Shown: positions 1 to 9,107 of the stretch, one piece after another
Numbering within the stretch: position 1 is the first letter of the stretch
Layout: every line of letters starts with the position of its first letter
Assembly (NCBI GenBank): GCA_019828565.1
Contig: JAHDYR010000005.1
Coordinates: 558,001-622,000, forward strand
Reading direction: 5' to 3'
DNA from: Carpediemonas membranifera
Lineage: Eukaryota > Fornicata
Length of the DNA stretch: 64,000 nt
The notes under the pieces: generated by a model
Database searches by the model: none
What the model saw: the letters and a program-made list of their open reading frames with translations, nothing else
Told to the model about the DNA's origin: nothing
Translations under genes and position numbers: made by a program

Positions 1-149
1 AGCCCTTTTGCCATTATCGCTTAAGCTGCGAAAATGGACAGCGACCAACGTCACCTGGCTGTACCACCGTCAACCTGTCCATCACACCTCACGCTCAGAT
101 TTTGACATGTGCAAAACCCGCCCGACAAAACCTTGTGTCAACCGAGCCA

Positions 150-2799
150 ATGGCCGCAGATAACTACTTCTCAACCACCAAACGTGGTGAGCTGCAGGTA
201 TGTTTCGCCTAGGACACTGTTTATGCAGGAATGGCGTGATGAGCTGAATAGCAACAACAGCAATAACACGAAGATCCGCGAGACGCTCAAGAAGATCATC
301 GCTGGCATGACTGTCGGCAAGGATGTCTCTTCCCTCTTCTCCGATGTCCTCAAAACTATTCAGACCGACGATATGGAGCGCAAGAAGCTTGTATATTTGT
401 ACCTCATTAACTATGCCAAGACCAACCCCGACCTTGCCATTCTCGCCGTTAACACGTTCGTCAACGACGCCACTGACCGCAACCACCCCCTGCTCCGTGC
501 GCTGGCCCTCCGCACGATGTCCTGCATCCGTGTGGAGTCCATCACGGAGTATCTGTCGGAGCCCCTCCGCCTGGGGCTCGAGGACACAGACCCGTACGTC
601 AGGAAGACCGCCGCCCTCGCTGTCGCCAAGCTGTTCTCGATCGACCCCGAACTCTGCCGGGACCACTTCATGGAGCCGCTGAAGGGCCTACTGCGGGACT
701 CAAACCAGATGGTCGTCAGCAATGCCGTCGCCGCACTCACCGACATCACCCAGCAGGCCCGGGAGACGGTGTGGGCCGTCGACAAGGAGATGGCGGACAC
801 GCTGCTCACTGCCCTGACTGAGTGCAACGAGTGGGGCCAGTCGTACATCCTCGACGGGCTCGCCACCTTCGCCCCGCAGTCCGTGGAGGACGCCGAGATG
901 GTCGCCGAGCGGGTGTGCTCCCGTCTGCAGCACGCCAACAGCGCCGTGGTTCTCTCAGCCATCCGGGTCCTCGTCCGACTCACCCGAGGCGGGGCCGACT
1001 TCCCCACGATGGCGCCGGAGAAGGCCCAGGAGTTCCTCCGCCGGGCCCGCGCCCCCATTGTGTCGCTGCTGACGTCCCCGCCCGAGATACAGTACGTCGT
1101 CCTCAGGAACGTGCCGCTGCTGCTGTCAGTGTGCCCCGACATGTTTGCCGCGGATGCCCGGGTGTTCTTCTGCCGCTACAACGACCCCTCGTACGTCAAG
1201 GTCGAAAAGCTTGAGATCCTCTCCCGACTGGCCTCGGACCAGAATATCGACACTATTTTAGCGGAGTTTAAGGAGTACTCCCAGGAGGTCGACGTCGACT
1301 TCGTCCGGAAGACCATCCAGACGATCGGCAGATGCGCTATAGCCCTCGAGCAGTCCGCCAACAAGTGTATGGCCGTCCTGCTCGAGCTGGTCGCGACCAA
1401 GGTCTCCTACGTCGTCCAGGAGGCCATCGTCGTCATGAAGGATGTGTTCCGGCGCTACCCCTCCCGGTTTGAGGAGGCCATTGCCCGCCTGGCTGAACAC
1501 CTAGACTCGCTCGACGAGCCCGATGCCAAGGCGTCTCTCGTGTGGATAGTCGGTGAGTACTCGGACCGCATCGACAACGCCGACGACCTGCTCGACTGGT
1601 TCATGGACACCATCGCCGAGGAGCAGCCGACAGTGCAGTTCCAGCTGCTGACGGCCGTCGTCAAGCTGTACCTCAACCGGCCGGCCGAGTCGACCCAGGC
1701 GATGCTGCACTCCGTGCTCGAATACGTCACGGAGAAGGCCGACGACCCCGACCTCAGAGACCGCGGCTTCCTCTACTGGCGCATGCTGTCGGCCGACAAT
1801 GGGTTTGAGATGGCTCGCCGGATTGTCCTCGCTGAGAGGCCGACGCTCAACGCCAAGCCCCACGAGCTCAACGAGACCCTGCGGGAGGAGCTCCTCAAGC
1901 ACTTCGGGTCCCTCGCGTCGGTCTATCAGCGTCCCGCCGCGTCGTTCACGCTCGTCGCACAGCCCCAGGACGACAGCGACAGCGACAGCGAAGAGGAATC
2001 CGACGAGGAGTCCGAGGAGGAGTCCGCCCCCGCCCAGACCCAGGAGGTCGACAACCTCGCCGACCTGCTCGGCGGCATCACCACCGCCGCCCCTCCCGCC
2101 ACCACGGCCCCTGCAGCCCGCACGTTCAAGGACACCAAGCTCGCTGGTGTCGTCGCACCCGCCAACGGCAAGACCCTCGCTGTCATGGCCGGCTTCGGGC
2201 CCAGCAACGGCAAGCCCGCCCTCAAGGTGGCCGTGAAGAACATGGGGCAGGCTCACATCAGCGGGTTCCAGGTGCAGTTTAACAAGAACCCGTTCGGAAT
2301 GGTGCCCGAGAGCATGGCGATGGGCGTCCCCGGGGACAGCCTCGCGCCCGGCGCCGTCTCCACGGTTGCTGTTCCATTCACATTCGCCGCTGCCCCGTTC
2401 ACCGAGAACCCCCGCCTGCAAGTGGCCGTCAAGACCAGCGAGGGCGTGGCCATGTTCGCCATCGACGTGCCGCTGCACTTCATCGCCGAGCCCGTCCCCA
2501 TGGACGCCGCCAGCATCCTCGCCGCTTGGCAGGCCGCTGGGAACGAGGACCGTGCGATCGTGCCCTGTCCCAAGTCCGGTGCTGAGGTCTGCTCCCTGCT
2601 GAACGAGGCTGGGATCCACGCCGTCGCCGAGGGTGACTCCATCCTGACGTCTGCCTCCCTCCCCAACGGCACCGAGGGCCGTGTGCCCTGGGTTTGCAGG
2701 GCCATGGTCAAGGCCGGTCAAATGGCCGTCGCCTCGAGAGGTGGGCACACTGGTCTCAGTTCGGCTGTGACGAGCACGATGAACGCAATTCTGGGGTAA
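150..2799 (+). CDS. Beta-adaptin, large subunit of AP-1/AP-2 clathrin adaptor, with one 31-nt intron
   Basis: Large beta chain of an AP-1/AP-2 type adaptor, which links clathrin to cargo and membranes. The CDS is join(150..197,229..2799), 872 aa. Exon 1 reads MAADNYFSTTKRGELQ, the counterpart of the family N-terminus (MTDSKYFTTNKKGEIF in human AP2B1). Splicing joins it in frame to EWRDELN, followed by the hallmark MTVGKDVSSLF and the HEAT-like trunk with DPYVRKTAA, SLDEPDAKA and IVGEYSDRIDNADDLL. An acidic hinge rich in S/D/E (about residues 620-650) precedes a two-part appendage containing the FNKNPFG motif and a beta-2 C-terminal subdomain. Full length for the family. AP-1 versus AP-2 cannot be decided because many protists have one shared beta. 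A start in the frame of exon 2 without splicing would lose the conserved N-terminus. Confidence 0.95.
198..228 (+). other. Spliceosomal intron, 31 nt, in beta-adaptin
   Basis: It begins GTATGTTTC, holds CCTAG near its middle and ends TATGCAG. Removing it joins two reading frames into a continuous, conserved adaptin N-terminus. This is inferred from protein homology; no transcript is available. Confidence 0.85.
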
Positions 2800-2870
2800 A
2801 TGTTATGAAGATCATGACGGAAAGTTTGAAAGTTTAAATAATGAAAACTGGGCCGCCAAGTGGTCCCTGC

Positions 2871-3338
2871 TTACAAGAGACGCTCGGGGAACGTGCAGCC
2901 GCGGTCAGGATCGCGCACCACGGCAGTGATGACGCCGTCGATCCCCTTGAGATAGAGGGGTCTGGTGGAAGATGGGACCGGGGCCGGTTTCTTCGTTGCC
3001 CTGCTCGCCATGGCCTGAGCAGAGAGTAGCTGGGGCCGTTCCTGGGCAGCCCACCGCCTGCCGTGCTCATCGTCCAGCTCCTTCGTTCCAGAGAGGTTGA
3101 ACTGTCGACAGAGCGCAGCACGCATCTTTTGCAACCGAGATGCAACATGTTCACGCGTCAAACCATCCACGTCCATAGTCATAAGAATTGTTGTTGGCGT
3201 TGCAGACCGAACACCAAGCTGAAGGGCGGCCATTTCGAAGCGTGTGATGAGTTCTTTTGTCCAAACAATGCGATGGCGGATTTTCGAACCCTCACTGTTT
3301 GTTGGCGATGAAGCTCCTGAGCGATAAGCGTCTTGCAT
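2871..3338 (-). CDS. GARP/Myb-like (SHAQKYF-type) DNA-binding protein
   Basis: Predicted 155-aa nuclear DNA-binding protein. Residues about 20-75 match a GARP/Myb-related domain as in plant type-B response regulators and the Giardia GARP-like protein: a WTKELITRFEMA helix, a QLG..SATPTTIL linker, then the signature LTREHVASRLQKMR (family LTRENVASHLQKYR). The rest is basic and low-complexity with no further domain. The start is the first in-frame ATG; the frame stays open upstream to 3404 without an ATG. Its 3' end faces the beta-adaptin gene about 70 bp away. Likely a transcription factor; targets unknown. Confidence 0.8.
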   Translation of the reverse strand: MQDAYRSGASSPTNSEGSKIRHRIVWTKELITRFEMAALQLGVRSATPTTILMTMDVDGLTREHVASRLQKMRAALCRQFNLSGTKELDDEHGRRWAAQERPQLLSAQAMASRATKKPAPVPSSTRPLYLKGIDGVITAVVRDPDRGCTFPERLL

Positions 3339-3738
3339 TGGTTTGTTTGAGAGAGATTGTCGACGGAGGGATCCAACGTCCTGAGATTCTCCCTTAATCC
3401 TCACGATCGGGCGAGATTATTGACCCTGCTCATCAGATAAAGTGAAACCTGATCCAACAGAGGTCGGGGGTATAATGACCGGCATTCTATGCGGCACAGT
3501 GCGCGGCAGGGGCCAGTATCCCGGCCCTACGCATTCTTAGCCTCACGGCAGGGCAAAATCAACAAGATTATCGACATCTGGCGTCTGATCATAAAACATC
3601 CACCCACATAATATGGCATGCCATGAGGTCCATGCCATCTCCTGGCCATATTGGCAAAGCGTGTCAATGGTTTTTTATGCATCACCGGATCAGATCAGTC
3701 TGAAAAAAACACCGCGACTTTACTATCTACAACGAGGT
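3339..3738. other. Spacer of about 400 bp
   Basis: This lies between the start of the GARP gene and the 3' end of the FG nucleoporin gene. It is AT-richer than the flanking genes. I see no gene, RNA or repeat in it. It presumably contains the GARP promoter and the nucleoporin 3' end. Confidence 0.5.
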
Positions 3739-5439
3739 CTAGCGCCTGGTCTTGCGGCCTCCCCCGAACCCACGGCCCCCGCTGGCCTGGGCCATGAAGG
3801 GGTTGGCCGAGTTGGACGACGTCGAGGGCGGTGGGGCGCCGAACCCTCCCGGGGCAGGTGAGGGCGCTGCCCCGAACGGTGTGCTCTGGCCGGGTGTGGC
3901 GCCGGGACCGAATGGCGAGGGGGCAGACGCGGCAGCGGGGCCAGAGGGGGCGAAGGGGTTTGAGGCGGGCTGGCCGAAGACAGAGCCTCCCGTTGGGGCG
4001 GGGGCGGGGGGTGCCGGCTGTCCGAAGGGCGATGGCTGGGCCGCGGGGGCTGAGGCGAAGGGGTTGGGCTTTGACTCCGGAGCCGGGGTGGGGCCACTGC
4101 CGAAGGCGAATGCGGAGGACGCCGGTGCTGCGGGCAGGCTGGGCTGTGGGGCAGGCTGCGAGGTGAAGCCGAACGTCGGCTTGGCATCCCCAGCAGGCTT
4201 GGCCTGACCACCGAACGCGAAGGCCGGGGCGTCCTTCTTGGGCTCGGGGGCAGCCTTGGCCCCGAATGAGAAGGCCGTGGCGGCGGGCTGGGTGGCGGGC
4301 TGGGACGTGAACCCGAACGTCGGCTTGTCCGCCGAGGTCGTCTCCTGGGTCGGCTTGGGCTGGCCTGAACCGAACGTGAAGCCTGCCTTTGGCGCCTCCT
4401 TGGGGGTTTCTGCGGGCTTAGCGCCTCCGAACGAGAAGGCTGGGACTTCTTTGGACTCGGCCTTCTGGGCCTCGGGTTGGACTGGCGCGGCGGGTTTGGC
4501 CGCTGCACCGAACGAGAAGGCAGGCTTTGGCGCCTCAGCGGGCTTCTCGGGGGCCTTCTCAGCGGGCTTGTCGGCGGGCTTCGAGCCAAAGGTGAACCCT
4601 GCAGAGGGTTTCTGGTCCCCATTCTTGGGCTTGGCACCGAACGAGAAGGCGGGGGCTGCCGCGGTGGGCTTGCCATCCTTCTCCTCGGGCTTTGCGGGCT
4701 GGCCAAATGCGAGCCCGGGCCTGGGGTCGGTCTTCTTGTCCTCGGCGGGCTGGGGCTTGGCGCCGAAGGAGAAGCCAGCGGGGGGAGCCGGGGCAGGGAC
4801 AGCCTTATCGTCGGCCTTCGTGTCGGGTGTGAATGCCACGCTCTTCTTGGCCGGTGCAAGCTCCTTCAGGACCGAGAAGCCGAGCGAGGGCACGTTGTCC
4901 TTGGTCCGGGGCGTCAGCTCGGGCGTCTTCGTCGGCCGCACGGGGGTTGCCTGCGTGCTAGCAGGGGCAGGGGCGGTAACCTGCACGGCGCTGTCGACCA
5001 TGACAGGCCGGGGCGTCTGGGACGACGGCTGGGGCGGGACGGGGGTGAAGGCCGCGGGAGAGCGCTCAACGGGCTCGGGTGCCCGCTTAGAGGTGATAAT
5101 TGGAGTTGCGGTCTCCTTCTCGATGTCGATCTCTGCCTCGAGGGCCTTGCGAGGACCTGCGGGCGATGCGATTGACTGAATGATCGAGCGCGCGGTGCCT
5201 GACATCAGAGCAGGCTGCCGACGGGCAAAAGATGATGCAGGAAGCTTGAACTTGTTTGGATCGAATCTCACCTTGGCGGAAACTTTGGGCGTCTTGCTGA
5301 TACGAACAATGCTAGAAGCAAGACGCTTGTGCTTCGTGTGCTTCGATTTCTTCTTCTTGATCGGCGGTTGCTGGGGGACTGCCATCTGCATGGGCACATA
5401 ATATCCGCCGTAGCCGTAACCGTAGCCTGGATATTGCAT
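3739..5439 (-). CDS. FxFG-repeat nucleoporin
   Basis: A 566-aa FG nucleoporin, a disordered component of the nuclear pore that binds transport receptors. The first ~150 residues are Tyr/Gly-rich then strongly basic (KKKKSKHTKHKR) and FG-free. From about residue 200 to the end there are many FG units, mostly FSFGA, FTFGS and FAFG in Pro/Ala/Lys-rich spacers, shifting to FGQP and SPFG towards the C-terminus. It ends in a basic GGGRKTRR tail, reminiscent of the importin-binding tails of Nup1/Nup153/Nup136; that link is only an inference. The start is the first ATG; the frame is open upstream to 5466. FG proteins diverge too fast to name the orthologue. Confidence 0.88.
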   Translation of the reverse strand: MQYPGYGYGYGGYYVPMQMAVPQQPPIKKKKSKHTKHKRLASSIVRISKTPKVSAKVRFDPNKFKLPASSFARRQPALMSGTARSIIQSIASPAGPRKALEAEIDIEKETATPIITSKRAPEPVERSPAAFTPVPPQPSSQTPRPVMVDSAVQVTAPAPASTQATPVRPTKTPELTPRTKDNVPSLGFSVLKELAPAKKSVAFTPDTKADDKAVPAPAPPAGFSFGAKPQPAEDKKTDPRPGLAFGQPAKPEEKDGKPTAAAPAFSFGAKPKNGDQKPSAGFTFGSKPADKPAEKAPEKPAEAPKPAFSFGAAAKPAAPVQPEAQKAESKEVPAFSFGGAKPAETPKEAPKAGFTFGSGQPKPTQETTSADKPTFGFTSQPATQPAATAFSFGAKAAPEPKKDAPAFAFGGQAKPAGDAKPTFGFTSQPAPQPSLPAAPASSAFAFGSGPTPAPESKPNPFASAPAAQPSPFGQPAPPAPAPTGGSVFGQPASNPFAPSGPAAASAPSPFGPGATPGQSTPFGAAPSPAPGGFGAPPPSTSSNSANPFMAQASGGRGFGGGRKTRR

Positions 5440-5472
5440 CGTTACCTTTTCGCACTTTAGGGTCAAACAATG

Positions 5473-5491
5473 TGTTTATACTGCGCAACAC
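5473..5491 (+). repeat. Left 19-bp direct repeat flanking the Fanzor segment
   Basis: TGTTTATACTGCGCAACAC is repeated exactly at 6993-7011. The similarity extends leftwards (AACAATG, with one extra TG here). Together the copies bracket about 1.5 kb containing the Fanzor remnant. Confidence 0.7.
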
Positions 5492-5740
5492 TGCCCTGTC
5501 TCCCTCCTACTCACGTCTTAAGTCGGTAGGGGGATCGTCTTCTCCAGTGCTTCCACAAAGCGTCTTCTTCGTGGACGTCAGTACAGCTGCAAACATCACA
5601 ATCGCTCACACGTCGTCTCATTGTCTTCTATTCCACATTAAATTCACTTCTACACTTGTATATGCTGGTAATGGTGTTCATCGTCGGCTCATATGACATC
5701 TTCATCAATGACCAGCTGCACACCTGTAGTGCGCAACAAG

Positions 5741-6932
5741 ATGGAGATATATACGATCAAAGCCTCCATCAAGCAAGCTCTCAGACAGAACTACACCGAA
5801 GAACGGAGAGTGGGGGATTACGCCGCAGCAAAATATCTCTACTCATGCCTGCTGGCCCGGCTCGCGGTTGAATGCTATGCGCAGCGCCGGCAACTCCCCC
5901 TACATGACGCCGACTTCCACAACGGACTGCTCACTCATGTACGCGGCGGTCATCCGGGTCAGGCCTACGCGGCCATTGTGCAGTCGCTATCGGCCACAAC
6001 ATGATGCGAGCATGCCTGTTCGAAAGCGAGCGAAATGGCGGGAGAAAGAGCGCCCCCGACTCGGGACCAATAGTGCTGAGGCTCCGCCCGCGCCGGATCC
6101 TGATGCCCACCTCATGGGGTTCGACCCGGGCGCAAGGTCCATCGGAGGGTATTACATCAGGCACCCCGATGGCACCACCAGCTCCGGCGTCCTCCCAAAG
6201 TGCGGATACACTAAGACGCCAAGTTTCGGCTTTGATATGACGGCCGCGTCGTTCAAGAGCACAAGACTAGTGAGTATCAACAACTCTATTAGGTTTGTGC
6301 TGGACAACGCGAACGACATTTTCGAGGCTGGAATGCGTAAGTCTTTCCGCCGAGTGCGCTTTGCGAACCACATCCTTCGCCAGAAGCACTTCGCCCGCTG
6401 CGGCCAACAGTTGGCTCGGGAGTTCGGTTGGCGTGGCCACCATCCTATCGCCACCCCCATTCGCCTGAAAGCCTTCTACGGGAGCTCGGGATTCACCACG
6501 CCTGCTGGTATGTTCATTCCTTGCGCGCCATATCGAAAGTTCGCGAGAGAGATAGTTCCCCTTCTCAAGAGGTATAACATTGTCGTCGATCTTAACATGG
6601 TTAACGGGGATCGCACCACCGTCGTCTGCCCTCACTGCCACGCCCCCTACAAGCGAGTTCGTCCGCGTGATGACCAGCACGTTCACCCACATCGTGTGAT
6701 GCTCTGCGAAAAACCACAGTGCCGTGGTGCTCAGTGGCGCGCAACAGTTCCTGATGCTCTGAATGTTGATCATCGGGACAAGAGTGCTGCAGAAAACATC
6801 CTGTGGCGTTCTCTTGCCACGGAAGATGAGCTCAGTGGCTCTCCGTTCAGTCGCACATCGATCCCGCGCCTTCCAACATCATTCCAGTATCATCAATTGG
6901 CTAACCGCCACCATTCGTCTGCTGACGGATGA
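5741..6932 (+). pseudogene. Fanzor (eukaryotic TnpB/IS200-605-like) RNA-guided nuclease gene, reading frame broken
   Basis: The C-terminal part (frame through 6012-6932) has the Fanzor/TnpB layout. RuvC-I is FDPGARSIGG (Asp codon at 6123), followed by a YGSSGF..PAGMFIP segment, then a zinc ribbon CPHC...CEKPQC and RuvC-III DHRDKSAAENIL. The N-terminal part is in another frame (ATG 5741, MEIYTIKASIKQALRQ, stop at 6002-6004) and resembles the family N-terminus. The halves are joined by a frameshift around 5940-6003, and I found no consensus intron there. Before the zinc ribbon, where Fanzors usually carry a catalytic Glu two residues ahead of R-T-S/T, this copy has Gly (NGDRTT). It therefore looks decayed or inactive. 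The homologue call is firm; the loss of function is inferred. Confidence 0.78.
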
Positions 6933-6992
6933 TATTGTACAGTTTGGTCACTTTGATCGTTCCTTTCAGGCCCTGTCTGGAGGTTCGAACAA

Positions 6993-7011
6993 TGTTTATA
7001 CTGCGCAACAC
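6993..7011 (+). repeat. Right 19-bp direct repeat flanking the Fanzor segment
   Basis: Exact copy of 5473-5491 in the same orientation, 61 bp after the Fanzor stop codon. It may mark the edge of a mobile segment or a duplicated target. Confidence 0.7.
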
Positions 7012-7230
7012 GAGCCGCGCGGTGAGCTATTGTTAACGTGAGGTTGTACGTAAAGACTTTAGGGACATCCAAATATCACCTCTCACACATCGCCCCATCT
7101 TCCGGTCGTTATGACATGCCCGAGTTCGCCCCTCAGCTCACAGATCGCCTTTACTCCATTCCAATGCTCATCGTACTCCCAGCACATAACCGAAGCGTCA
7201 GAAGTTTATGTCCAACATAAACCACACATC

Positions 7231-8958
7231 TCACACGAACCTACCCCTGAGCTGCTCCAGGCTGACTGCGTCGAACTCCTTGGTCGGCAGCATTGCGAGG
7301 CCGCCGGCCTCCTGGCTAGCCTGCAGGGTCGACTCATCAAGAGTCGATACGATCCGGTCTGTGCTGACTGAATCTGACTGCGGATCCGACTCCACGTCGA
7401 CCGGCGTGTCACCCAGAGTCTCAATGGACATCTTGAGGCGCTCCGAGATCTCGTAAATGTCAGCCTGCACGTCGGCCCGGTCGATGAGACTGTCTGCTAT
7501 GCCCACGAGCTCGGCCTTGACCTCCTCGCTGACGGCGTCGGGTCTGAGCGGCAGCAGGCCCATGATGAAGAGCCCGACAAACACCCGTACCTCGCTGTCA
7601 CACGGCTGGGTGAAGATCGACACCGCCATCGGCAGCAGGTGTAGCAGACGCTTGCCGCACCGAAGATCGTCGATGGAGATGTTCACAAACAGGGCGAGTC
7701 CATGCCGCACGCCGGCCAGGGACGCGTGGCCGGACGCCACGGCCTCGAGAGACTGGGAGGCGAAGGGCTGGCTGGCGCTGTCGGCCCGGCTCGAGTGTGA
7801 CAGCACGCCGAGGACCTCCGAGAACTCCGTGACGAGACGTGAGCGGAGTACCTGCAGCCTGGTGCTGGGGGACGTCTTCGTGAAGTTGACCAGGACCGCC
7901 AGGATGGTCCGTTTGACGTCGCCCGTGAGGATGCTGACTTGCTGGTCCGTCAACGCCGGGCCCTCCTCGGGGGGTGCCAGACCGAGGTCGTCCACGAGGT
8001 AGTAACACGACAGTAGCCGGTCCACCGCGCGGGACTGGGGCCTGCCCTTCTTGTCGGGTACGGCGGAGTCCAGCAGCCGCTTCTTGAGGAAGGGCTGCAG
8101 GGTTATGTGCTCGAGCACGTTACACAGCGCCTTGACGACGAAGACGGTCTCCAGGGAGGGCTGGATCGGCACGTGCGGCTGGGCGTGCCCTGGGGTGTAG
8201 ATCAGGGAGACCAGGTCCATGAGTCCCAGCAGGACAGAGCCCACGCCGACCTTGAGGTACGCCCGCATGGCCGGCTTCGAGCACTGGAGCAGCCTTTGGA
8301 GCGCCGTGAGGCAGAAGAACTCGGCTGACCCGCTGGGGCTGAACTCCTCGACGAGCTTGGCCACCCGGGGCTGGAGGGCTTTCATGGGGAACTGTGGGGT
8401 CAGCTCAAGCGTGCCGGCCGCCATGAACGCCGTCGAAGCCAGGGTCTTGACGATGAGCGACATGATACGGTCCATCCAGCCCTCCTCCTCGTTGTCCCCG
8501 ATAGTCTGGACGGCTGCCGGGTCGATGGTGAGGTTGTGGAGCAGGAGGGAGATGAGGATGGGGATGTCCGGGGTCGACACCGCCCCGGCGTCGAACAAAC
8601 CGCACAGATCGAAGATCGCATTGATCGTGCGCGGACTGTCGAAGATCTTGGACCTCGTGTCGGCGTCAGCAATGGCCTTAACCATGGCAATGGCGACGCC
8701 GATGGCCACACTGAATTCTTTGGACTCCTCAAAGACGATAGGATGCTTACGGATGAATGTAACCAGTAACCGGACATGCTGTGTGATGTTTTCGGGCATC
8801 ATCAGGAACTCCCTGTTGGAATCAGTCTGGGATGAAGCGAAAGCATCCTCCACGTCCGTTGTGGTCACGGAAACTGGCTTTGCTGGCGCAGGCTCGAGTG
8901 CCGTTGCCTGTTGTGATGATACCGCGCGTCTACTCATACGGACACGCCTCGCCGTCAT
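7231..8958 (-). CDS. Hypothetical armadillo/HEAT-like helical-repeat protein
   Basis: A 575-aa protein I cannot assign. Residues about 45-480 are a run of amphipathic helices rich in Leu/Ala/Val with short turns (for example LLVTFIRKHPIVFEE, ISLLLHNLTIDPAAVQTI, AVLVNFTKTSP), which looks like an ARM/HEAT solenoid. The first ~40 residues and the last ~60 (Asp/Ser-rich) look disordered. No catalytic motif, signal peptide or membrane span is seen. A second in-frame ATG lies at 8937. It is divergent from NOP56, 150 bp away, so a shared promoter is likely. Strong high-GC third-position bias supports real coding. Confidence 0.75.
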   Translation of the reverse strand: MTARRVRMSRRAVSSQQATALEPAPAKPVSVTTTDVEDAFASSQTDSNREFLMMPENITQHVRLLVTFIRKHPIVFEESKEFSVAIGVAIAMVKAIADADTRSKIFDSPRTINAIFDLCGLFDAGAVSTPDIPILISLLLHNLTIDPAAVQTIGDNEEEGWMDRIMSLIVKTLASTAFMAAGTLELTPQFPMKALQPRVAKLVEEFSPSGSAEFFCLTALQRLLQCSKPAMRAYLKVGVGSVLLGLMDLVSLIYTPGHAQPHVPIQPSLETVFVVKALCNVLEHITLQPFLKKRLLDSAVPDKKGRPQSRAVDRLLSCYYLVDDLGLAPPEEGPALTDQQVSILTGDVKRTILAVLVNFTKTSPSTRLQVLRSRLVTEFSEVLGVLSHSSRADSASQPFASQSLEAVASGHASLAGVRHGLALFVNISIDDLRCGKRLLHLLPMAVSIFTQPCDSEVRVFVGLFIMGLLPLRPDAVSEEVKAELVGIADSLIDRADVQADIYEISERLKMSIETLGDTPVDVESDPQSDSVSTDRIVSTLDESTLQASQEAGGLAMLPTKEFDAVSLEQLRGRFV

Positions 8959-9107
8959 CCGAATTCGCCTGTGTCGCTTCCGTGTCGACTTGCTCGAGTC
9001 GAGAAATTCAAGCGCTGATTTGTGGGCGTATGGATGCGTGTGGGCGTGCCAGCCAGAGCGCTAAGCTACCTCGCTTGATTTCTGGCTTCTTTGCGCGACT
9101 TGAGAAA

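Noticed and set aside
1501-2748. 415-codon antisense frame over beta-adaptin, and similar ones at 20045-21082, 22473-23798, 11474-12301 and 59448-60689
   Set aside because: They mirror highly G/C-ending codons of real genes on the other strand and contain no domain.
4238-5179. Open frame opposite the FG nucleoporin
   Set aside because: Shadow of the FG repeats; its apparent repeats are the complement of FSFG/Lys-Pro codons.
5939-5983. Intron joining the two Fanzor frames
   Set aside because: No GT-AG pair of suitable length and phase with the local donor consensus was found; a frameshift is simpler.
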